Both the position numbers and the translations under genes were made by a program. Shown piece by piece: positions 43,712 to 51,563 of a stretch of 64,000 nt of DNA (position 1 is its first letter; each line of letters begins with the position of its first letter). Under the pieces are notes generated by a model, which did no database searches, was not told the origin of the DNA, and saw only the letters and a program-made list of their open reading frames with translations. The DNA comes from Kribbella albertanoniae (lineage in GTDB: Bacteria; Actinomycetota; Actinomycetes; Propionibacteriales; Kribbellaceae): contig NZ_SMKA01000001.1 in the NCBI RefSeq assembly GCF_004348455.1, forward strand, positions 62,001-126,000, given 5' to 3'.

Positions 43712-45073
43712 TATGCTCGTTCGGGGTCACCTCGGGGCCCGGCAAGGACGTCGATCAGACCCAGCCGAGCCCACCCGCCAGCTCCTGCCGTGGCCCGTTG
43801 ATGGTCTTGTCAGCGCTCCAATAGGGGACAGGCCTGGTATCCGGGCCGCCCCGGTTCAGGCCCTGGTCCAGCAGATGCCCAGCATCGACCCCGAGCGCAA
43901 CGCCTGACGTTTGTCGACGGGACCGGCGGCAGACCGCGATGCGCCCCGGTCCTCCCACAGCCCAGGGACGCACGCCATTAAGGCGAGATCTGGACGGGAC
44001 TGGGCCCATACGGAGACCGGATGAGTCCCGGGCGGCACTCCCAAGCCCTGCGCTCGGGGCCTTCTTCTTGATGCGCCCACGACTGCTGCGCAGTAGCTGT
44101 GAAGGGCCTGCGGCCCACCTCGGGCGCGATGCAACGAGTGCCGGAACGACAGCCGTCGTACGAGCGATGCCGACGACCGTCACGGATGCCGGCCCAAAAG
44201 AGCCCAATCGAACTCCGGCACACGATGAGGGGGCAAACCGCTGCGCGGCGCAACAGCCTGTGGATCCACAGCGCCAACCACCGCAGCGATAGAGCGTCGG
44301 ACCACCCTGTGGCGCCGCTGTGGTAGCCGCTAGCGGCAAGGTATTGCGGAGCCGTAGGCGGTTAGAAGACCCACCAAGGCGAGCATCCGTACAGACGGAG
44401 GAAGAGTGCGCCGCTCGTACCTCGCGAGACTGCGAAGACGCATCCGTACGGCGGTGCCACGCGCGCCGATCAGAGCGAACAGCATCAGAGGGCCAAGACC
44501 AGGCGAAACAGCACCGGACCGTACACGCGCTCCACGCAAGATGACCCAGAGTCCGGACCGGTACGTACCAACGATTTCGCCTGATACACCAGCGTTCCAG
44601 TCCTCCGCTAACGCTCCGGACGTGGAACAGAAGGCGGAGAAGAAAAAGGGCATAAGGGAACCTGGCAACACGTGTCCAGCAGACCTCGCTCCGCTCGGCC
44701 CTCTGCGCTGCGCTCCGAGGACGTGTTGGTCGGCATAGCCGACAGGTTCCAACGGTCGCTGGCGCTCCCTGACCTCGCTGCGCTCGGCATGCCCAGATGG
44801 CATGGATGAGCCGCCGCGCTCGTCGCCAGCAATCGATGAATGGATGCCCTGCGGGCGCATCGAGTGAGCGGCCGAGGCGACGACCTCGAGCTAGCTGAAA
44901 CGGCTCAGAGCCAGCAGAGCTGGCACGGGACGGAACAGGAGTAGTCGGGCCAAGCCCAGTTCCTGTACCCCTGAGGAGAGTTCCGTGAATCATGCCTCAC
45001 ACCAGCGCACGCACGTGACGCATCAGCTGAGAGCCGTCCCCTGTCGACCGGCTCGCCTTCGGGAGCGTGCCTG
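43712..45073. other. Gene-poor stretch with inverted repeats
   Basis: About 1.36 kb without a convincing gene. It holds a 14-base palindrome CTGTGGATCCACAG (44258-44271), two near-identical 18-base repeats of GACCTCGCTSCGCTCGGC (44682-44699 and 44771-44788), and the nested inverted repeat at 44657-44750. A 110-codon frame from GTG 44406 has a good GGAGGAAGA site but low-complexity basic composition. Long minus-strand frames here look spurious. Confidence 0.4.
44657..44750. other. Nested inverted repeats, possible oriT
   Basis: GGAACCTG (44657-44664) and CAACACGT (44666-44673) are matched by ACGTGTTG (44721-44728) and CAGGTTCC (44743-44750), with a small perfect hairpin GTCGGC-ATA-GCCGAC (44729-44743) inside the right arm. 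Nested repeats in a gene-free region are typical of nic-region structures, but no relaxase gene is nearby. Confidence 0.3.
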
Positions 45074-45256
45074 GTGACCACCGACGTCTCTCTGATCACG
45101 ATTGCAGTCGAATGCCCTGTACCTGACTGCGACTCGATCTTGCGCAGCCGCAACCTGGAGCACGTCGTGTATGAGCACTTGGTCGACAGACATGGATGCA
45201 TCGACACGGTTGCGCACGTGATGGCCTATGAGGTCTCAGCGTCAGCAGCCGACTAG
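45074..45256 (+). CDS. Small C2H2-like zinc-finger peptide
   Basis: 60 residues from GTG 45074 (GGGAG eight bases upstream). CPVPDCDSILRS ... YEHLVDRHGC has the CxxxxC ... H ... H spacing of a classic zinc finger. No family name. It precedes the macro-domain gene by 60 bases in the same direction. Confidence 0.5.
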   Translation: MTTDVSLITIAVECPVPDCDSILRSRNLEHVVYEHLVDRHGCIDTVAHVMAYEVSASAAD

Positions 45257-45316
45257 GGCATGCGCCGCCGGCCAGGCACGCCATCAGCCCGCTACCGATT
45301 GAATGCTGGAGTCATC

Positions 45317-45796
45317 ATGCCGATCATCTTGCAGCCCCCCGGGACGAACCTGTTCGGCAGTGGCGCAGACATCCTCGTCAATGCCGTCAACACACGAGGA
45401 GTCATGGGCGCCGGTCTCGCCCTGCAGTTCAAACAGCGCTACCCGAGCATGTTCGCCGCCTACCGCGATCGCTGCCAGTCCGCTCTCGTGTCCATAGGAT
45501 CCATCGACGTGCACATCGTGGAAACACACTCGCCGCGCACAGTGATGGTCGCGAACTTCCCCACGAAAGAACACTGGCGCGACCCATCGAAGCTCCAGTG
45601 GATCGAAGCGGGGCTCGTCGCCCTTCGACAGGTAATCATCGAATCCCAAGCCCGATCAATCGCCATCCCGCCTCTTGGCTGCGGCCTCGGAGGACTCGAC
45701 TGGAGCGACGTATCCAACCGCATCGTCGAATCTCTGACGCCGGTCGCCGAGGCCGGCGTCGACGTCCTCCTGTACCCGCCTGCCAGTCGCAACTGA
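45317..45796 (+). CDS. Macro-domain protein (ADP-ribose binding / hydrolase)
   Basis: 159 residues from ATG 45317 (GGAG upstream). The macro signature ADILVNAVNTRGVMGAGLAL near the N-terminus, then VANFPTKEHWRDPSKLQWIE and SIAIPPLGCGLGGLDW, match the DarG/TARG1-like branch that removes ADP-ribose from DNA or nucleobases. It is a stand-alone domain without a DarT toxin beside it. Followed 45 bases later by a SLOG-type gene, repeating the NADAR-SLOG pairing at 33.6-34.6 kb. Confidence 0.85.
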   Translation: MPIILQPPGTNLFGSGADILVNAVNTRGVMGAGLALQFKQRYPSMFAAYRDRCQSALVSIGSIDVHIVETHSPRTVMVANFPTKEHWRDPSKLQWIEAGLVALRQVIIESQARSIAIPPLGCGLGGLDWSDVSNRIVESLTPVAEAGVDVLLYPPASRN

Positions 45797-45841
45797 GCAG
45801 GACACGTCTCGCAGATGATTCATCGCACGAGAGGATTTACC

Positions 45842-46402
45842 ATGCCCCACGTCACTCCAGACGATGCCGCAGCGGCGCGAATCGTGAACAACCCGCGCAG
45901 CCCCGTGTACTCACACGTCGACCTGGTCACCGGCGCGCGCAGCTGGGACGACGAGATCGGCATGCGTGCCGCCTACCGCGAGGGCTGGCAAGGCTGGGGA
46001 CCGTCGGGCGTGACCAGCCCGCTGCTGGTGTCCGGGCACTGTCCGGCAGATCGTGACGGTCGCGGCGCGGACGCCATGGCTGAGATGTTGTGGCGGGCCG
46101 AGGGGTTCGAGGTTCTGCCCGTTCCCGCCGACTGGAAGACCTATGGCAAGAGGGCCGGCTTCATCCGCAACCAGCAGATGGTCGACCTCGTCGTGGCCCT
46201 GCTAAAGCAGGGCAGCGCCGTGCGTTGCACGGCCTTCCTCGACCTGTGCCGCAGGCCGCGATGCCCGCAATCGCACGACCAACAGCTCATGCCGCTGGTG
46301 GCAGGGCACTTCTCCCATGGCACCGTTGACTGCCGGACCCGAGCCATCCAGGCAGGCATCGAGACCTTCGACGTGATGCATCCCTCGCTGCGTCCGGTGT
46401 GA
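45842..46402 (+). CDS. SLOG-family nucleotide-binding protein, second copy
   Basis: 186 residues, ATG 45842 with GAGAGGA upstream. SGHCPADRDGRGADAMAEML, VPADWKTYGKRAGFIRNQQM follow the same order as the GAD ... W ... GxxRN motifs in the SLOG protein at 34055, though the two are only distantly similar. An N-terminal extension of about 60 residues is specific to this copy. Probably acts on a nucleotide or ADP-ribose derivative. Confidence 0.65.
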   Translation: MPHVTPDDAAAARIVNNPRSPVYSHVDLVTGARSWDDEIGMRAAYREGWQGWGPSGVTSPLLVSGHCPADRDGRGADAMAEMLWRAEGFEVLPVPADWKTYGKRAGFIRNQQMVDLVVALLKQGSAVRCTAFLDLCRRPRCPQSHDQQLMPLVAGHFSHGTVDCRTRAIQAGIETFDVMHPSLRPV

Positions 46403-46488
46403 TGTTGGAGCCGGACCGATAGGCCTACGCCCGCTGCGGACTCGAATTCAGAGCCCAAGGCGACGATCGGTTCGGGTCGTACCGGGGG

Positions 46489-47013
46489 CTATCTCTCCCG
46501 GGCGATCCCGTGTGCTTCGTCGTAGGCGGCCTGCAACTCTTTGCTAATCCGCCCCCTGCCTTGGGCATTGAAGCCGTTGTCCCGGCCCCAGGCCCGGATC
46601 GTCTCCCGTTCCTCGGGAGTCATCGCGGGGACCTCAGGCCCGGCGCTCCGACGCGGCTTCGGCGCTGCTTTGCGGCTGGCCGTGTCGATCCCGTGCGCTT
46701 CGTCGTAGGCAGCCTGCAACTCTTTGCTGATCCGGCCCATGCCTTGGGCATTGAAGCCGTTGTCCCGACCCCAGGCCCGGATCGTCTCGCGCTCCTCGGG
46801 AGTCATCTCCGGAACTTGCCGCTGCTTCCTCGGCTCGGCTCTGCGGCCCGCCTGGACGTACTTCTTCAGATCTGCCTCGAACTCGCGCCGCTCCTTGGCG
46901 GTGAGGTCGATCTCATACCACTCGTCACCGACCGCGAACGTGACTGTCGCGGCATTCGGACGCTTACTGAGGTCCGACTCGACGACGCTTCGCTTAGCCA
47001 TGGTGTCGACCAT
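46489..47013 (-). CDS. lsr2: Lsr2-family nucleoid protein with duplicated DNA-binding domain
   Basis: 174 residues (ATG 47013; ATG 47001 gives MAKRSVVES and is a natural alternative; neither has a strong ribosome binding site). The N-terminal oligomerisation domain (VTFAVGDEWYEIDLTAKE, KKYVQAGRR) is standard Lsr2. The C-terminal DNA-binding helix pair IRAWGRDNGFNAQGxGRISK ... AYDEAHG is present twice, 61 residues apart; normal Lsr2 has one. Lsr2 silences AT-rich horizontally acquired DNA; a plasmid-borne copy may restrain host or plasmid genes. Divergent from the RecJ-like gene. Confidence 0.9.
   Translation of the reverse strand: MVDTMAKRSVVESDLSKRPNAATVTFAVGDEWYEIDLTAKERREFEADLKKYVQAGRRAEPRKQRQVPEMTPEERETIRAWGRDNGFNAQGMGRISKELQAAYDEAHGIDTASRKAAPKPRRSAGPEVPAMTPEERETIRAWGRDNGFNAQGRGRISKELQAAYDEAHGIARER
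46503..46812 (-). repeat. Duplicated Lsr2 DNA-binding segment, 183-base period
   Basis: Copies start at 46503 and 46686 on the plus strand and are nearly identical for about 125 bases, with mostly single-base differences. Offset of 183 bases equals 61 codons, keeping the frame. Confidence 0.9.
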
Positions 47014-47153
47014 AAACCACTGACTGATCTATGAAAAGTCATTGGATGACGATTCCTATAGATTAAGCAAAGATGATGTGATAACAGCATCAAGAAGAGG
47101 TTCGCGCTGCTAAAATCGCATTAGACGATCATTCGATCAGCAAGGACATGATG
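47014..47153. promoter_or_regulatory. Divergent promoter region between lsr2 and the RecJ-like gene
   Basis: AT-rich region with small palindromes: GTCATTGGATGAC near 47038-47050 and GATCATTCGATC near 47127-47138, related to but weaker than the AGATARTCATT repeats elsewhere. Probably holds both promoters. AAGGA at 47142-47146 serves the RecJ-like gene. Confidence 0.4.
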
Positions 47154-49001
47154 ATGACCACAACCCCCACCTTCGTCGACTCCGATCGCCAGTGGCAGGG
47201 TGCCGGAACCAGGTCCGACCTGTTCGCGCTCCTGCGCCAGCGCAGGGGCTGGACCGACGAGTACCTCAAGGCCATCGACTGCGAGAAGCACGACGCGCTG
47301 AAGGACCTCGAAACTATGGTGGCCGCGCTTGAAGGCGTCCGTCGTTCGGGAGGCACAATCACCGTAGCTCCCGATTTCGACATGGACGGCATTGCCTCTG
47401 GCGTTCTCGGATTCGCGGGGCTCAAGGAGCTCGGGTTCGAGGTGAACCTCTACATCCCCGACTACGGCCGCGGGCACGACCTGACCATCGAGGACATCGC
47501 CGACATCCACCGGCACTACCCGGAGACGACCACGCTGCTCACCTGTGACGGGGGAGTGAACTCCCATGCCGGTGTGCGCGCCGCACAGGCGTTGGGGTGG
47601 AAGGTCCTGGTGACCGACCATCACCAGGAACTCGCTCCCGGCAGCGCAGCCGACGTGACCGTCGACCCGTGCCGCCTCGATGAGACCTACGCTCTGCGTG
47701 GGATCTGCGGCGCCCACGTTCTCTACCAGGTGCTGGAGGCCTATACCGCGGCACACCAGCCATCAAAGCGCTGGGCCATTCGCCTGCTACGCCTGTTCGC
47801 CGGCCTCGGTACCGTGTCCGACGTCATGCCCGTGCTGTACGAGAACAGGCAACTGGTGCGGGACTCGCTCTCAATCGCCCGGCTGCTGAGCGCGGCCGCG
47901 CCGAGGACGGTTCCGAACCCTTATGGCGGCTTGGACCCGAATCCCGACGGCATCGATGTCCAGAAAGCCACGCTCCTGCAGCTGCTTGCCGCACAGCCTG
48001 GTGAGCACGATGCGGCGTACCTGGCGGCGTTCGAGGGTTTCGCGGTCCTCTTGAAGGCCTTCGCGCAGGCAGGCAAGGTCCGAAGCGTCGACGACATCGA
48101 CGAAGGCTTCTACGGCTTCTATGTCGCCCCGGCGATGAACAGCCCCCGGCGGATCGGCACACCCTTGTCCGACTGCTTCGCCGTGTTCACGAGCCCGACC
48201 ACGAACCAGAAGCTCGCAGCGGCTCAACGGGTGATCGCGAACAACGAACGCCGCAAGGAACTGGTCGTCGAGCACCTGGCCGAGCTGGCCGACGGCGACC
48301 AGCCATTGGCGCCATGGGTCTACTTCTCTGCCGCCCCTGCAGGCATGTACGGCCTGCTGGCCAACCAGATGATGGAGAAGCACGGTCACCCGGTCGTCGT
48401 GCTGAACCGGCCGGCGACGCCGTCGGAGCCGGTGAGCGGGTCTGGCAGGGCCCCGGCCTGGTTCGAGATCATCGCCGCGCTCGAGGGTCATGAGGACCTC
48501 TGGGCCATCGGTCACCAGCAGGCGTGTGGCGTGAAACTGCGCACCGCCGCAGCGCTCGACAAGCTTTCGGCAATCCTCGAAAGCGCAACCCGCGCCGCAA
48601 TGCTCGCCGCCGCAGACTCGATCGGGCCGGTGAGTGACCTCATGCTCGGTCCAGGCCCCGAGTGCGACGCACCACTGACCGACGTCGAACCACTGATCGA
48701 GCTGGTGCGCCGTATCGAGACACTGCGCCCGTTCGGCCACGGCTTCGTCGAGCCGGTCTTCGAAGTCGCGCTCGACGGATTCAGGGTGGACCGGATCGGC
48801 ACCGAGAAGCAGCACCTGCGACTCGTCACCGGCACCGGTCTTGCCTGCCTGTGGTGGAACGCGGCGGAGGAGCACCATGACAGGCTTGCTCAGACCGCTA
48901 CCAGCCACGATCTGGAGGCGTTGCGCTTCCTCGGGAGACTCCAGCTCAACACGTTCATGGGCGAGACCCGTCTCCAGGTGGTCATCACGGAGCCGCTGTG
49001 A
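47154..49001 (+). CDS. RecJ-like DHH-family single-strand nuclease
   Basis: 615 residues; ATG 47154 gives the best spacing from AAGGA, although ATGs at 47148 and 47151 are adjacent. DHH motifs are intact: APDFDMDGIASG (74-79), TCDGGV, VTDHHQE (D155, H156, H157), and a DHHA1-like CGVKLRTAAALDKL near residue 470. RecJ degrades single-stranded DNA 5' to 3' and processes replication or recombination intermediates. Start of the replication block; its stop overlaps the protease gene's GTG. Confidence 0.85.
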   Translation: MTTTPTFVDSDRQWQGAGTRSDLFALLRQRRGWTDEYLKAIDCEKHDALKDLETMVAALEGVRRSGGTITVAPDFDMDGIASGVLGFAGLKELGFEVNLYIPDYGRGHDLTIEDIADIHRHYPETTTLLTCDGGVNSHAGVRAAQALGWKVLVTDHHQELAPGSAADVTVDPCRLDETYALRGICGAHVLYQVLEAYTAAHQPSKRWAIRLLRLFAGLGTVSDVMPVLYENRQLVRDSLSIARLLSAAAPRTVPNPYGGLDPNPDGIDVQKATLLQLLAAQPGEHDAAYLAAFEGFAVLLKAFAQAGKVRSVDDIDEGFYGFYVAPAMNSPRRIGTPLSDCFAVFTSPTTNQKLAAAQRVIANNERRKELVVEHLAELADGDQPLAPWVYFSAAPAGMYGLLANQMMEKHGHPVVVLNRPATPSEPVSGSGRAPAWFEIIAALEGHEDLWAIGHQQACGVKLRTAAALDKLSAILESATRAAMLAAADSIGPVSDLMLGPGPECDAPLTDVEPLIELVRRIETLRPFGHGFVEPVFEVALDGFRVDRIGTEKQHLRLVTGTGLACLWWNAAEEHHDRLAQTATSHDLEALRFLGRLQLNTFMGETRLQVVITEPL

Positions 49002-49810
49002 CGACCACCGAGACTGACCGAAGACCGCGGACCGAGCCGCCTCTCGCGGCATCGCGCCGCATCGGCTGGTGCGTGCTCGTGATGCTCGGCGTTCCCGGCG
49101 GGTACATCCTGCTCGCCGCGCTCGTCCTGGTGTGGATCCGGAACCCGGTCGTTGCCACGATCGCCGTCGGAACGATCATCACGGTGACTGTTGGCTGCGC
49201 GCGCTACCTGCGGCCCAGATCCTTCGCCTTCGATCCCGGACCTGGGCCAATGGACGGAACGCAGCGATCCCCGGGGTTCTGGCGCTGGGTGCTGCTCGCA
49301 ATGCCAGTGACATTTCTGGCTGGTCAGACGATCGCGCTCATGCTCTATGGGCTGGTGGGGTCTCCTGGCTTCGACCGGCACCGCGAAGCCGAGCAGGCGT
49401 CGGCTCAGGTGCTGGTGATCACGCTGACTCTCGTGGTGGCCCCGCTCAGCGAGGAGGCACTCTTGCGGGGGCTCACCTATCCCCTGCTGCGCAAGCAGGT
49501 AGGTGTCATGACGTCGGCAGTGCTCACGTCGCTGATCTTCGCCTGTATGCACGGCAACCTCGTCCAGGCGGTGGCGACGGCGCCACTAGGGCTCGTGCTC
49601 GCACTAATTGCCGAGCGCACCCGTGGGCTCTGGCAGGTCGTCGCTCTCCACTCGGCGTACAACCTTGCCGCAGCTCTGGTTCCACCGGACGCCGTCCAGG
49701 CGCTGGCGACACCGGTCGGCGTCACGGTGATCAGCGCGGCCTGGGTTGGGTGCCTCGCCTGCCTGTTCGTGCGAGTCCGGTCGCGAGGTAGCGCGGCGAG
49801 GCCCGGGTGA
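48998..49810 (+). CDS. CPBP-family intramembrane protease (CAAX/Abi type)
   Basis: 270 residues from GTG 48998 (GTGA overlap). About six to seven membrane helices. The catalytic motifs of the family are present: SEEALLRGL (EExxxR), FACMHGN (FxxxH) and HSAYN (HxxxN). These glutamic proteases act inside the membrane and in bacteria are often linked to bacteriocin immunity or peptide processing. Its coupling to a RecJ-like gene is unusual; it may protect the element's host or process a plasmid peptide. Confidence 0.8.
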   Translation: MTTTETDRRPRTEPPLAASRRIGWCVLVMLGVPGGYILLAALVLVWIRNPVVATIAVGTIITVTVGCARYLRPRSFAFDPGPGPMDGTQRSPGFWRWVLLAMPVTFLAGQTIALMLYGLVGSPGFDRHREAEQASAQVLVITLTLVVAPLSEEALLRGLTYPLLRKQVGVMTSAVLTSLIFACMHGNLVQAVATAPLGLVLALIAERTRGLWQVVALHSAYNLAAALVPPDAVQALATPVGVTVISAAWVGCLACLFVRVRSRGSAARPG

Positions 49811-49899
49811 CCGGGGTGAAACCGGTCACCGGGGGACAGTGGAAAGCCGAGTTCGGCCGGCCTGCTGGCCGGTCAGTGCAGCGAAAGGAGCTGATCATC

Positions 49900-50340
49900 A
49901 TGGCTGTCATCGAGACCTGCGTCTACGCGGACGGCGAGCTGATGGCTCCGGCGCTGCTGCCGACGCTCAGGGCGAAATCCCGTCTGGCCTTTGCTAGCGC
50001 GAAGTACTTCCCAACCTTCGACATCGGCTACACCCACATCTACCGCATCACTGCCTGGGGTCTGTCCTGCGACAAGGCCGAGCGCCGTGCCAGGCGCAAG
50101 GTTGGCCGGTTCTACCGGAAGCTGAACCAGGTCGAAGGCTTCAGCACCATCACGCTCGACAAGCGTGAAGACTATGTGCGCAGCAACCAGAACTACTCGG
50201 TCACCTACGACATCGTCTATGTGATCGAGCGGACCGGCTCGCGCACCCAACGACCCGACGCCCCGTACCCGGAGTACCAGCACGATCTTCAGAAGCTGAC
50301 GTTCACGCCGGAGACGGCCGCGGTACTGATCCGGCGGTGA
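49900..50340 (+). CDS. Small protein, unknown
   Basis: 146 residues from ATG 49900, with AAAGGAG about ten bases upstream; GTG 49807 would overlap the protease stop and add 31 residues. Basic and soluble (KAERRARRKVGRFYRKLNQV, YSVTYDIVYVIERTGS). No recognised family. Ends 34 bases before a strong terminator. Confidence 0.6.
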   Translation: MAVIETCVYADGELMAPALLPTLRAKSRLAFASAKYFPTFDIGYTHIYRITAWGLSCDKAERRARRKVGRFYRKLNQVEGFSTITLDKREDYVRSNQNYSVTYDIVYVIERTGSRTQRPDAPYPEYQHDLQKLTFTPETAAVLIRR

Positions 50341-50373
50341 CCGGACGCAGATCGTGCATCGGGCAGGACATAC

Positions 50374-50425
50374 GAGAAGGACCGAAGGGATCCCTTCCCA
50401 CGGGGAATACCCTCCGGTCCTTCTC
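50374..50425 (+). terminator. Rho-independent terminator
   Basis: A 16-base stem with one mismatch (50374-50389 with 50410-50425) and 20-base loop, followed by TTCACGTTT. Ends the 47.2-50.3 kb operon. Confidence 0.8.
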
Positions 50426-50689
50426 TTCACGTTTCCATCCGCCAAGAGCGACGGCGACGGCGACAGTCTCCTGCCGTCTGCTTGTCATCGTAGCGGAATC
50501 AAAGATCATTCGACAACCATCAATAGATCATGCAGATGTGATCCAAATAGAGCCCGAATAGTCATCCATGACCCTCCCCTTGCGAGTGGCCGACCGCAGT
50601 GGCAGTCGTCCACCCACAGCTGCCCGGCAAGATGAGAACTGCTGCCGGCCATCTCCTACCACCCCGAAGCCGGCTACTGCCGGCTCTTC

Positions 50690-50724
50690 TGCCCCGGATG
50701 AGACCTCCTGTCTCGTCCGGGGCA
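50690..50724 (+). terminator. Second strong hairpin
   Basis: 15-base stem (50690-50704 with 50710-50724, one G-T pair) and 5-base loop, then CCTTTGTTC. No gene ends just before it, so it may insulate the repeat region to its right rather than end a transcript. Confidence 0.6.
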
Positions 50725-50752
50725 CCTTTGTTCAGAGCAGATCGCTGCCAGA

Positions 50753-51218
50753 TGTACCACTTGCTCTGGTACACCTCACGAACCGCGGTCTGACCTGGGG
50801 AAACGCATGGCCTGGGATTCGACAGCACGAGTCACCCGTACCACTGCGAACATTCCCGTGGTACACCCGTTTGTCCTGGTCAGACGCGGATTTCGGCCCG
50901 ATGTACCAGAGGTACCACCGATCTGGCACCGTCCTCTAGCAGTGGGACGGCCGAGACACCGAGTCCCGCCGTCGCGGTGGCGTCGCAGGGGAGTGGGGCC
51001 CGGCTGAGAACCCCGGACTGGTCGCAGGCGCACCCGCAGGCATGCGCATGTCAGGTCTGAAATCTCTGGTACCTCTGGTACAGGGGCACTAAAACCCCAC
51101 CTGACCTGGCGTTCTGTCTGTACCACTTCAAATTTGGGAAGTGGTACAGCCCGGGTAGAAGCCCCGCAGAAACACGATCTGACCTGCGGAAACGCCTGTA
51201 CCACTTGACGTGGTACAG
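50753..51218. repeat. Iteron-like inverted repeats (TGTACCAC/GTGGTACA), candidate replication origin
   Basis: Twelve half-sites of GTACC/GGTAC, all but some extended to TGTACCAC or its complement, occur as six pairs: 50753/50767, 50838/50858, 50902/50911, 51067/51076, 51118/51139 and 51196/51210. The last two are perfect palindromic arms of 11 and 9 bases. TCTGACCTG-S-GGAAACGC occurs twice (about 50789 and 51179) between them. No gene fits here. Position in front of the primase-helicase gene fits a plasmid oriV. Confidence 0.65.
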
Positions 51219-51416
51219 CCTTCGCTGCCCCAGGGCGCCCAGGATCTGCCCGGGCCTGCCGCCTCCCACGTCCCGCCGCATCCGACGAGCGGACCCACTG
51301 GGACGAACTCGGGCGGCTGACGCCGCCCCCGGGTGCTGCTAGGGGCCCGCTCGACGTCGAGCAGCCCTGGCTGCACGGACTGCGCACTCCGGCCCACGCA
51401 GCCCGCCCATGGGTGC

Positions 51417-51462
51417 AGATAGTCATTCAGATAATCATTCAATGGATTGCAGATAATCATTC
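51417..51462 (+). repeat. Three direct 12-base repeats before the primase gene
   Basis: AGATAGTCATTC (51417-51428), AGATAATCATTC (51429-51440) and AGATAATCATTC (51451-51462), followed by GAATGACA. The same core forms the operators at 12525-12564 and 14226-14259. May be iterons, an operator, or both; about 100 bases upstream of the primase start. Confidence 0.65.
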
Positions 51463-51563
51463 GAATGACATAGGGTCGGTGGACACGTTCCATTCAGAGA
51501 CGAACCGTGTCGGCTTCCCACCCCCTGCCGACGGGTCTCCATCACGATGCGAAGAGGCGACGC

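Noticed and set aside
44406-44738. Plus-strand frame with a good GGAGGAAGA site
   Set aside because: Translation is strongly basic and Pro-rich and overlaps the nested inverted repeat; kept only as a remark, as it could still be a small basic protein.
43755-44993. Long minus-strand open frame (412 codons) over the gene-poor stretch
   Set aside because: No ribosome binding site, Arg/Ser/Cys-rich low-complexity translation, and inverted repeats run through it; high-GC DNA keeps such frames open by chance.
50568-50939. 123-codon plus-strand frame across the hairpin at 50690 and the repeats
   Set aside because: Runs through a terminator-like hairpin and the GTACC repeats; composition not protein-like.
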